Below are positions 37,901 through 46,393 of a DNA stretch of 64,000 bases, one piece after another. The DNA comes from Phylloscopus collybita. Lineage: Eukaryota > Chordata > Aves > Passeriformes > Phylloscopidae. The stretch spans positions 13,883,501 to 13,947,500 of the forward strand of contig JAJNNQ010000026.1 in the NCBI GenBank assembly GCA_027886175.1, given 5' to 3'. The notes below the pieces were generated by a model. The model searched no databases, was not told the origin of the DNA, and was given only the letters and a program-made list of their open reading frames with translations. The position numbers and the translations under genes are program-made. The first letter of the stretch is position 1, and each line of letters opens with the position of its first letter.

Positions 37901-38739
37901 ACATTAAAGACACCAACTCAACTGAAGCAGGACAGGATCCTAAACGCATCTACATTATTTGGCCTCTCATTTTCATGTGTGTGCAATAAATAATAAGAAA
38001 ACAGATAAAATTCAACGTATGTGTATTGATGGGTGAACTGGAATGTCCATGTGTACATAAAAATTCAGGGCAATTTATAGAGAATTTATGTGTGAATGTG
38101 TGTGCTTTTTGGAAGTATTCACAATCAGCTACCATAGTTACAGAAAACTCACTTCTTGACAGAATGAGCTGTGTTATGTTTTAAAAAGAGCATAATGTGA
38201 GGTTTTGTCTTCATCACACATTTATAGAGACAGTAGCAACTACAGAAAAAGAGTTTTTCTTGGAGCTTAGACACATACTCCCTGGCTCTTTCAGGTTGTT
38301 TTCAGTATCTTGTTGCTCATGCTGTTGTTACACCCTTACATTCTCTCTTTCTGTGACAGGGCATAGGCACTATTTTCCCATTCCTATTTCCATTTTGTGC
38401 CTACCTCAGAAAATCATTTCTTAGTTTGGCTAGACTTTGAACGTGGACATTGTGTATAGGTGCAAGTGTAGTCCTAGCAAATAGAAAGGGATTCATATGA
38501 ATGGCAGTTGCTTTGTCTGACAATTTCCTGGACTCTGGCATTACTTCTTTGTTGACCTCACACAATTTTTTCCTTTCTTTGCTTGTTTTTGATTTAGAAG
38601 TACGGGCTAAAGGGATCATTTCCCTCCCTTTTATATATGGCCTATTGCCATTTGGGTTCCCTAGAAAATAGAGCAAATTCTGGGCTCTTTTAGAAACTAT
38701 CTTTTTAAAATAATATTGCCTCTTCTGCCTCAACCACCC
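31946..38739. other. Noncoding DNA, long stretch without recognised elements
   Basis: Nearly 7 kb of AT-rich unique sequence. A small duplication TTTCACTAAAGG occurs at 33177-33188 and 33192-33203. The 146-codon minus frame at 33075-33515 lacks any family resemblance. An acceptor-like GTTTTTGTTTCAG at 33641-33653 precedes a 12-codon frame and an AATAAA but is too short to call. A short CACACACA lies near 37191-37200. No LINE, LTR or RNA gene recognised. Confidence 0.6.
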
Positions 38740-38776
38740 CTTGTACTGTGCCTGGCTATCAGATGCACAGTACAAG
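38740..38776. repeat. Perfect 12-bp hairpin
   Basis: CTTGTACTGTGC (38740-38751) and GCACAGTACAAG (38765-38776) pair without mismatch around a 13-nt loop. After one mismatch, two further C-G pairs are possible. A perfect 12-bp stem with a short loop is expected well under once by chance in 64 kb, so it is mildly notable. It is shorter than a typical microRNA precursor. Confidence 0.75.
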
Positions 38777-38939
38777 TGGGCTGCCTGGGTGATGGAGAAG
38801 ATGGTGGTGTCAACTGCTTGAGATGTTCTTATTTATAAGATATGCCTGTTTTGCTTTGCATTTTTTTCTCTTCTCTGAGCAGAGCAGGGGTTAAAACAAA
38901 ACCAGTTTAAAAAGGAGTCAGAATCATCTCAGAGGCTGT

Positions 38940-39025
38940 GTAGACGTGCCGTTGATCAGATGCGGACAGGCTGCTCAGCGGGGCTCGGAGGCGGCTGGAG
39001 CTCAGCCAGCCGAGCACAACAGCAT
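38940..39025. promoter_or_regulatory. Small CpG-dense patch
   Basis: Seven CpGs fall in about 85 bp, including GACGTGCCG and CTCGGAGGCGG, within CpG-poor DNA. A 123-codon plus frame starts inside (38960-39331), is rich in Ser, Cys, Leu and Arg, and shows no recognised domain. The patch ends about 360 bp before a CR1 fragment. It might be a small regulatory element, or the edge of an inserted sequence. Confidence 0.25.
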
Positions 39026-39384
39026 CTTCTGAGGGGTGGCACAGACAAGCTCAGGCTCTCCTCCCAGGCTGGCTCAGCACACAGGGGCACTAGGCTGCAG
39101 AGACATGCTCAGAATCTTCTGCCATTTAGGTTTCTTTTCCAGTATACATTTTGCTCCAGGCACTTTCTCAGAGATTTTCTCAGGACATGCTCAGGGTGCT
39201 GTTCTGACTGTGTCCTTGGTACTTGTATCTCTCTGAAACTCTGTTCAGTTGCTCTGGCAAGCACTTGCATACACAGCTGCATCCATTCGTGCTTCTACTC
39301 ATTTCCTAGTGATATCTCTGAGCTACAGTGAGAGAAGGTTTGCAGGAAGTGCTCTTCCCTTCCTTTTGTTTTCAAATGCAGACA

Positions 39385-40397
39385 GAAAGTCGTGGTCAAC
39401 AGCTCTATGTCCATGTGGAGGCTGATGATGAGTGTTGTCCCATGGGTCTATGTTTGGGATCAGTGTTCTTTAATACCTTTATCAATGACATAGACAGTGA
39501 GATCAAGTGCACCTTCAGCAGATGACACAAAGCTGAGCTGTGCATACAACAGATATAACAGAAGGAAGGGATGACATCCAGGGGGACTTTGACAACTGTG
39601 AGGATTGGGCCCACAAGAACCTCATGAGGTTCAACAAGTCCACGTGAAAGGTGCTGCACTTGGGTTGAGGTAATCCCAGATGTGAGTACAGACTGGGAGA
39701 AGAAGTCAAGGAGGGCAGCCCTGGGGAGAAGGACTTGCATGTTCTTGTGGATGAGAGGCTGGACATGACCTGTCAGTGTGCACTATCAACCCAGAAAGTC
39801 AACTGCATCCTGGGCTGCATCAAAAGAAACAATGCCAGCAGGTTGAGGGAAGGGTTGTCCCCCTCTACTCTGCTCTTGTGAGACCCCACCTGGAGTGCTG
39901 CACCCAGCCCTTCAGTCCCCAGCACAAGAAAGACATGGAACTGCTGGGAGCAAGCCTAGATGAAGATGATGAGAAGGCTGGAGTATCTTTCCTTATGAAG
40001 ACAGGGTGAGGGAGTTGGGATTGCTCAGCCTGGAGAACAGGAGGCTCTGGGGAGACCTTAGAGCACCTTCTGATATCTGAAGGGGGCTTATAAGAAAGAC
40101 AGAGACAGACTTTTTACAGGGGCAGATAGTGACAGGACAAGAGGGAATGGTGTTAAAGTAAGAAAAAGGAGAGATTTAGATTAGGTGGTAGAAAGAAATT
40201 CTTCGTTGTGAGGGTGAGGCACTGCCACAGGTTGCCCAAAGCATCTTGGGATGCTCCATCTTGGAAGTGTTCCTAGCCAGATTGGACAGGGATTCAGACA
40301 AGCTGCTCTAGTGGAAGATGTCCCTGCCTGTGGTGGGGGTTTGGAGCTAGATGATCTGTAAGGTTCCAACCGGAACCATTCCATGGTTCTGTGGTTA
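39385..40397 (+). mobile_element. CR1 LINE fragment, 5'-truncated, about 1 kb
   Basis: The sequence starts within the CR1 second reading frame (GTGGTCAACAGCTCTATGTC resembles the CR1 GTGGTCAAYGGCTCDATGTC block) and continues through the end of the reverse transcriptase gene to the 3' end. The end reads CTAGATGATCTGTAAGGTTCC, then two degenerate terminal octamers ATTCCATG and GTTCTGTG at 40378-40393. Loss of the 5' part is the normal fate of CR1 insertions. It is the largest mobile element in the window. Frameshifts and stops show it is long dead. Confidence 0.93.
39389..40330 (+). pseudogene. CR1 reverse transcriptase C-terminal remnant
   Basis: Translated pieces match the last third of the CR1 endonuclease/reverse transcriptase protein. 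LCLGSVFFNTFINDIDSEIK corresponds to the conserved QGSVLGPLLFNIFIND-type block. The catalytic Ala-Asp-Asp is still encoded (GCAGATGAC, 39518-39526), but about 8 bases are missing just before it. The upstream frame therefore ends at the TGA at 39523-39525. Further on, [19 protein letters not shown] and KKDMELL lie in another frame. The copy cannot be functional. Confidence 0.88.
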
Positions 40398-40552
40398 CCC
40401 TCTCCCTCAATAGGCCCCAATGGTAGAGTCACATCCACCGAGTCACTGAATGAGGCCTGGTCAGCTGGCCATAGCAATAGCAAATGGCACAGCCATGAAG
40501 CACCTTTCATCCCACAAGTGCTTGTTGCTCCCAGATCATCACCTTGATCCTC

Positions 40553-40594
40553 TTTTACCACATGCTCCTGACCTTTTACCAGATGCTCCTGGGT
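40553..40594. repeat. 21-bp tandem duplication
   Basis: TTTTACCACATGCTCCTGAC (40553-40572) is followed directly, with a 21-bp period, by TTTTACCAGATGCTCCTGGG (40574-40593). Two copies, about 160 bp after the CR1 end. Confidence 0.8.
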
Positions 40595-41671
40595 CCTTTT
40601 CCCATGTTAACAGGGGTCTGTGTGAGATGATCTGGCTTTTGGGGGGCACCTGTACAGAAATACAGGTAGTGGACCACTGAAATAATATTATTGATAGGAT
40701 CAATGGCTAGGTGATCACTAGGTGAGACTGAGGACAAGAAGTAGAAGGAATATTGTCTTTAATTGGAACATTAGAAGTAAATTATTAGCCTGCCTAAATG
40801 GGATTTATCCCACTGAAGAAAACAACATACCTTTCCTACACTGCTCATTTTCTTTGCAATTGTTATAGGCCCATGATGTAATTTAGTGCACAAATTCATG
40901 ACCTTTAGAGGAGGTATCACTTTCAGTCTTCTGCACTGATATCTCCCTTTCCTGCTCACTCTCACATATAAGTCTTCTGCAAACAATGTGGCATGCAACA
41001 GGAATCTTCTGTTTGACAGAGTTTTCCACAGTTACATAAGTTCAGCCCAAGAGCTGATGCGGAGGTAGCTGAAAATGTGAGAGTGAGATTTACAGTAATA
41101 TAATTAGATCACTTACAGTAACATGGAATGCTCTTTCCCGCTTTAGGACGAATGCCATAGGAGCCTCCCACTACTCCTCCTCTGAGTCATCTTTCCAGAG
41201 GCACTTCTGAAAGCCAGCCACCCTCAGGTGTTAAGCAGTATTTGTTTGTGCTGTGGGTGAAAAAATGTGTACACGCACACACAACCCAAACTTGATTAAG
41301 CAAACAAGGGCAAAGAAACCAGAGGGCTGTGGTTTCTTTGAATGTCTGTCTGTCTGCCTGGTGACAGAGCCAATGCTTGCAGACTCAGCCACAATACCTT
41401 GACTCATCACACAGTCTAGAAGCAGTGCACACCCCCAGGAGGGCAGAGCCGAGGTGCACACAGGAGAGCAGTGGAGAGAGCACTGCCAGCCTTATCAGTC
41501 CTTCTCATGTCTCCTTGCTCATCCCTGCTGTGGTAAACCAGAAGTGCAGGATTTATCGCAGTGGCGTAACCCACTGCCTTAACTTCTGCCAGGTTAAATA
41601 ACTTTGAAAACACTGCTTTGGCCTAAGGATTGAAACACATGCTTTGGAGCAACCCGAAGTTTCCTCCCAGT
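40595..41671. other. Noncoding DNA, no recognised element
   Basis: Contains a short (TGTC)n at 41343-41357 and a CA-rich scrap near 41271-41284. Frames below 80 codons with no family resemblance. Confidence 0.6.
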
Positions 41672-41876
41672 CTTGGCTTGGGCAAGTTGTTTATCTCTGG
41701 TGTACCAGCAATAGAGTAGTGTCTCTTGGTACACAATAAATGATGGCTTGTATGCATAACAAACCTTATCTACCTCCCAGGCATGTTGTGAGAATGGATG
41801 GATGTTTTTGAGGAGCTTTGTAAGCTGTCCATGAAAAGAGTTACAAGTGTGTATTATGTAATTATTGCCCTTATCT
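41672..41876 (+). mobile_element. MIR/L2-like 3' end relic
   Basis: CTTGGCTTGGGCAAGTTGTT matches the MIR block CCTTGGGCAAGTTACTT. Downstream, CTACCTCCCAGGCATGTTGT followed by GAGAATGGATGGATG recalls CTACCTCAYAGGGTTGTTGTGAGGAT, and GAGCTTTGTAAGCTGT recalls the shared MIR/L2 end GCGCTTTGTAAACTGT. It then closes with TATTATGTAATTATTGCC. MIR and L2 share this 3' end, so the two cannot be separated by eye. A 160-codon plus frame (41798-42280) starts inside the relic. Confidence 0.58.
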
Positions 41877-42749
41877 TACACAATCATTCAGGTATTGAAG
41901 GAGCTCTGTCTGCGTACATACAAGGCAGGAAGGGCATACTACAACACCAGACTTGCAGGAGGAAGTGGGAGAAGAGGTTTCCACTCCACAACAACTCCGG
42001 GCAAGACTCAGTTCTTCTTCCAAGTGGAACTGGCTTTGGGACTGATGTGACTTTTTTAATCTACATCACCTGTGTGAATAATAGGTACTGGGTTATCTAC
42101 AAAAGCATGGAAGCAGGGACCAGAAACCAAGAGAGCTTTATTCCATCTGACTGCTACAGCTACTGGGCTACAAAGCCTCGGCTTCTGTCCTGCTTTAGTC
42201 CTGTTAGCTTCTCCGGGCAATGTGGCACATCTTTAATTCGATCAGTGGAAAGCTCCCCTAGCCTTACTGAAGGGATTTAGCACTGATGACAAAAGTAACC
42301 TGAAATCGCGGGTAAAATCCATAGAAATGGCCCAGCCTCACCTCTGAGTCAGAGAGAGAAAGAGACATTTTTTTAGGCAACACATGCCCGGCTTGAGCAC
42401 AGCTGCATCCAGAGAACAGGATGACTTTTGAGGCAAGTGCTGTTCTGACATAACAGACTGACCTGAGTCATTACTTGGCTCAACCAAGCCTTCTGTTTTC
42501 AATTTGAAGATGAAGTTAGAGAATTACCTATAAGCAGTACTGAGGACAGTCAGGGCAACTAAAAACTATGACAACTGCCCTGTGAATAAAATTCTGAGTA
42601 ATCCTGGCATGGGTGGCCAAGGGAGGTTGTAGCAGACCTCTGGCTCCAAGGAGCGCTAACAGCTTCATAGCACCAAGACATATATGAGGAAGTGCCTAAA
42701 TTTTAGATTTTTTTGGTTTACATTAATGAGGTAAGAGAAAAGAAGTAAT
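41877..42749. other. Noncoding DNA with the longest chance frame
   Basis: Most of the 160-codon plus frame 41798-42280, the longest in the window, lies here. It begins in a SINE/LINE relic, shows no domain or signal peptide I recognise, and its length is within chance expectation. I treat it as noncoding. No other element seen. Confidence 0.55.
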
Positions 42750-42850
42750 GTTCTCTTTATTTTATTGGTAAAAGAGCCAGAGTTCACAAGTAACTTTCTG
42801 AAAGTCATCCAAGAGCTTCTGCTTGCAAGAGGCAAGACCTGATTTGTGCC
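42750..42850 (-). mobile_element. MIR-like relic (weak)
   Basis: TTCTCTTTATTTTATTGGTA, AAAGAGCCAGAG, CAAGTAACTTTCTGAAAGTC, ATCCAAGAGC and GACCTGATTTGTG follow the antisense MIR order: TTTTACAGATGAGGAAACTG, AGGCACAGAG, TTAAGTGACTTGCCCAAGGTC, ACACAGC, AACCCAGGTCT. High divergence. Confidence 0.4.
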
Positions 42851-43777
42851 TTTTCCCTCTCCTTGGGATATCTGCCCTTGGCTTTGAATATAAATGTGCT
42901 GATTCCAAAGATCTAAGAGACTCAGCAAAAGAAGTGAACCTGTGGACTATAAACTCAAAAGGAGAATGAGAAGGAGATAGTGTTCACTGTGTGTGTGTGT
43001 GAGATGTGAAAGTGGCAATAGAATAAATGAGGATGTGAACTCATATAGCTCAAAATAAGGAAATAACACTGATGCTTTCTCTGGGAGTGGTAAAGTGGTT
43101 TTTGCAGGGCTCATGTGTCAGCTTCTGTGTAAGTGAGCTTCATCCCCTTCCTTTTCAGGTAAATTCCTACTGAACATGACAAAATGTGTAGTCCAAAGAA
43201 AGAGGGGAAAATCCTTGTTATGGCAGAATCTTAAGCAGTCAGAGGATGATTACGTGAAAAAGCCCTTATACAGCCCCTGTGGGACAACCATGTTAACAGT
43301 AAGATTTTACTGTGGTTTTTATGGTTGGTCTTTCAGTAGATACACATGGCTCCATCCAAAAAGACTAGATTTTTAATAATTATTTAGACTTAGGGATCTC
43401 CCTAGGGGCTAAACCATCATCCCACCTTTCTGATGGAGGCACATTTTCCTCATGATTTCTGGTTTAGAGCCTTGCTGCGTGTTTGAGAGCAATGCTCTTT
43501 GCAATGAGAGCGTAATTCTGCTGTCACATTTCAGAGGCTCATGAGTTCTTGCCCTGTCTATTCACAGGGATCCATGTCAATTTACAAATGAAAAACCTTG
43601 AAACATTTGCTCTGAACATCTGAAAAGCAGTCTGGGACCACTCCTCCTAAGGCTAATGGCTACAAAAATCTTATTTCAGTAGGAAAAGGATTCATTTTAA
43701 ACAGGGCACAATGAAATTAGGTGCAGTACGAATGGTTAGACTTGGCAAATAGCCAATAGTTTCATACAAGTAATTTC
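42851..43777. other. Noncoding DNA, no recognised element
   Basis: Contains (GT)n of about six units at 42989-43001. Otherwise nothing supported. Confidence 0.6.
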
Positions 43778-43862
43778 ACCATTATTTTAAGAATAGATAA
43801 ACTCCTGTTGTGCTCAATATGGCAGAGTAGCTTGCCAAGGAAGAGCATAATTCAGAGTTAAA
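43778..43862 (-). mobile_element. MIR-like relic
   Basis: CACCATTATTTTAAGAATAG, ATAAACTCCTGTTGTGC, GGCAGAGTAGCTTGCCAAGG and AGAGCATAATTCAGAGTTA track the antisense MIR core: TCATTATTTTACAGATGGGG, AAACTGAGGCACAGAG, GTTAAGTGACTTGCCCAAGG, TCACACAGC. This is the second best MIR-like match after the one at 31.4 kb. Confidence 0.5.
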
Positions 43863-43950
43863 TTAATGATTTTATCCTTGTTAAAATAACTCAATATTAA
43901 TGGAGTACTCTTAGATTTATTTTATTTTATTGTGTTGTGTTTAATTTATT

Positions 43951-44129
43951 TTGATCTATCTTTCTGTTTTATTTTCCTTTCTTCAGATTTTACTCTCTCT
44001 CTACATGTTACCAGGGAACAGAAGGGGAAGAAAGAGCAAGAGTCTGATACGAAGCCATTGCAACCTGGCAGCCAAGTTTCCTTTGCTTCAGTCTTGGATC
44101 ATTTCTCGAGCAAGGTTGTGTGCTGGTAA
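43951..44129 (+). other. Acceptor-like tract plus open frame, candidate exon
   Basis: A pyrimidine-rich run ending TTTTCCTTTCTTCAG (AG at 43985-43986) is a good 3' splice site by form. From 43987 one frame runs 47 codons to TAA at 44127-44129 and includes HVTREQKGKKEQESDTKPLQ. A second frame stays open to 44250. Neither matches a family I know. No clear donor closes the frame. Chance is the default explanation. Confidence 0.12.
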
Positions 44130-44348
44130 CCAGTACTTCAAAAAGTTTTCATTTAATCTCAGACATAAAAAAAATCCCTCTGACACCTTGTCAAAAATGT
44201 TGAAAATCCCAGGCAATTCATATTGCTTAAGCACTGGAACGTGTTATTAGGAAAAGATATGCCAATCCCGATGACAGCCCACATGCCAAAGGTTGGCTTT
44301 TCACTCAAGTCAGCAGTCTTGGTGGTACAATCCAAGACCAAGCGGAGC

Positions 44349-44408
44349 GATTTTTTCAGAGAACCCAAAAACAAGTGTGAGAGAGATTTTTTCAGAGAAC
44401 CCAAAAAC
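44349..44408. repeat. 36-bp in-frame tandem duplication
   Basis: The 24-bp block that begins GATTTTTTCAGAGAACCCAA occurs exactly at 44349-44372 and 44385-44408, a 36-bp period. The period is a multiple of three, so overlapping frames on both strands carry a peptide repeat (DFFREPKN twice on plus). The copies look identical, so the duplication is recent. Confidence 0.9.
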
Positions 44409-46031
44409 CTCCTGTTTTTCACTGCAGGTGGCATCTGTGTGACAGACTCTATTATTTGCTGGGAAGTAGCATAGGAAGTAGGCTGCATTTTGTCTCCTTG
44501 ATCCCAGCAGGCTAAACGGTGGCTTGTAGAGAAGGTCCAGTAATTTCCAGAGGTCTGTCCTACTTTAGATGCGATGAGTTTGTTTTCTGAACTCTGGCAA
44601 AAGGCAGTTGATTTTGTAGAAGGGGAATATGCAGAGTGAAACCACTACAAACACTGATCCTACCAAAAATAACCAGCCCTCCCTTCCCCCTGGTTAGAAA
44701 TGGAGAGTACAAAAATTCCAGTGATTCATTTTCTTATCTACCAGAATGGGGAGAAAAACCCCACCTAAATAAAAGTGAAATGTTTTACTCAGACCCGTGG
44801 CTTTACATGAAATTCTGTTAGCCTCTTATTTTGTGGAAGTTTGTAGAAGACAATGAAGCTTGAAATTTCAAATTCAGTTCCTTCCTAAGAATTCCTCTGA
44901 AGCACATGTGCTATCAGGCTCTCCCTGACCAACTTGGTCTCATGAGTTTCCCAGCGATCTTCCCTATAGATAAGAAGAAAACTTCAATGGCTCATTCTGG
45001 CTGGGTATTTTTCTTAAGAAGAGACCTTTCTGGCAGAGTGACAGGTCTTCCCCCTTACACCCTCAGTGGTCTGGCAGCAAGCAAACAAGTTCCTCTTGTA
45101 CTAAGAGTCCCGACCTCTTCTTTGTACCATTGTGGTTACAAATAAAGACAGGAAGAAAAGTGCCAATATTCAAAAAGTATCCTTATATAATTAGTTCTAA
45201 AAATTGGTACATATTGATTACACAAGGGGAAGGGATAACCTGATCTGGTTTTTTGACCTTTTTCTGTTCCAGTAGTTACTGCTCATTAGTGAAATTATAA
45301 TATTAAAGTCCTGACATTTCTAATCTGATTACAGTCATTCATTCCTTGCCCTTTTGATACCTCAGTTTCTTCATTCATCAGTCTGAATTCAAATTGGATT
45401 GTTTTGTGCAAGAAAAAAAATGTCAAGCGTTCAAAGTGAATCATATCAATTTGTGTGAGTGTGTGTAAAACAGATAATCACAAACCACTGATGCCAATAC
45501 TGCCACTCATGGGAATTTATTTCAGATTATTTGTATCCTGTCTTCTAAGTAGTTCTCATCTTCACTTTTTGAGTGGGGTTTTTCAATGCTGAGAGGTCCG
45601 ATTACACTGCAATTCATTAAGGAAAAGAAAGGGCTACAAACATATGATTTCATAATGCATCAGAAGGTTTGTGGCTATTATGCCAGAACTACAAAGAGAA
45701 TGCTGTGCACTAGTTGGATGTGAATGCAGATGAAAATGGATTTAAACATATGTATGCAATGGGTAGACACTGTTGTCAAACCATCAGAGGCTTCCTTAAT
45801 GAGCCAGGACTTTTATGAGTCAAGAGAAAGCACAATGCAGACAGACAAACGGAGAGCTGCAGCAGCTGACCCAGAGACCACATTTCAGACATAAAAAGTC
45901 AGAGTGATCAAGATGGCCAGTGAAGTTCCCAAGTGAACAGACGCTGTGGTAAAAGTACCTTAAATTCAGTGTTTGGTCTAGACATGAGTGAGAAGTGAGG
46001 AGGAGTGGGAACTAGATTTAGCAATTTTAAG
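44409..46031. other. Noncoding DNA with a weak MIR-like trace
   Basis: At about 45335-45395, CCTTGCCCTTTTGATACCTC then AGTTTCTTCATTCATCAGTC vaguely recalls the sense MIR block CTGTGCCTCAGTTTCCTCAT. Too weak for its own entry. Nothing else seen. Confidence 0.5.
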
Positions 46032-46082
46032 GCACTGTCATACTAGGTCAAACAGGTTTGATAGTCCATTTTGCTCTTCTCA
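46032..46082 (+). mobile_element. Possible ancient CR1/L3-like scrap
   Basis: CACTGTCATACTAGGTCAAA followed by CAGGTTTGATAGTCCATTTT recalls the motif TGCCATACTGGGTCAGACCAAT then GGTCCATCTAGCCCAGTA, found in old amniote CR1/L3 3' regions. Only about 50 bp can be followed, so this may be coincidence. Confidence 0.22.
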
Positions 46083-46373
46083 TTGAGCACATTGAGATCT
46101 TTTTAATACTTCTGATCAGCTGTCTTGCTCTTCTTCCTACATCAGCTGTCAGCTGGCTGGTGAAATGATGACTTAGTACCCAGGAAAGCTGAATTTGTGA
46201 CTGTCAGTCACACAAAGTGTTCTTATCTCTTTTAAAGATGTGTAGCATTTGTACACCCAGGCCTCAAAGTTTCATATCCACCTGTGATGACAATTTCATC
46301 ATAGGTAATTTTTCAGGAGATTTTATTGTGTTTTATAATTCAGAGCAAAAACAAACAAAAAAGAAAAGTCATG

Positions 46374-46393
46374 TATATATATATATTTATATA
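46374..46393. repeat. (TA)n microsatellite
   Basis: TATATATATATAT followed by TTATATA. Short and imperfect. Confidence 0.85.

Noticed and set aside
41798..42280. Longest frame in the window, 160 codons, plus strand, with a good start context
   Set aside because: The start lies inside a MIR/L2-like relic, no domain is recognisable, and about one to three frames this long are expected by chance.
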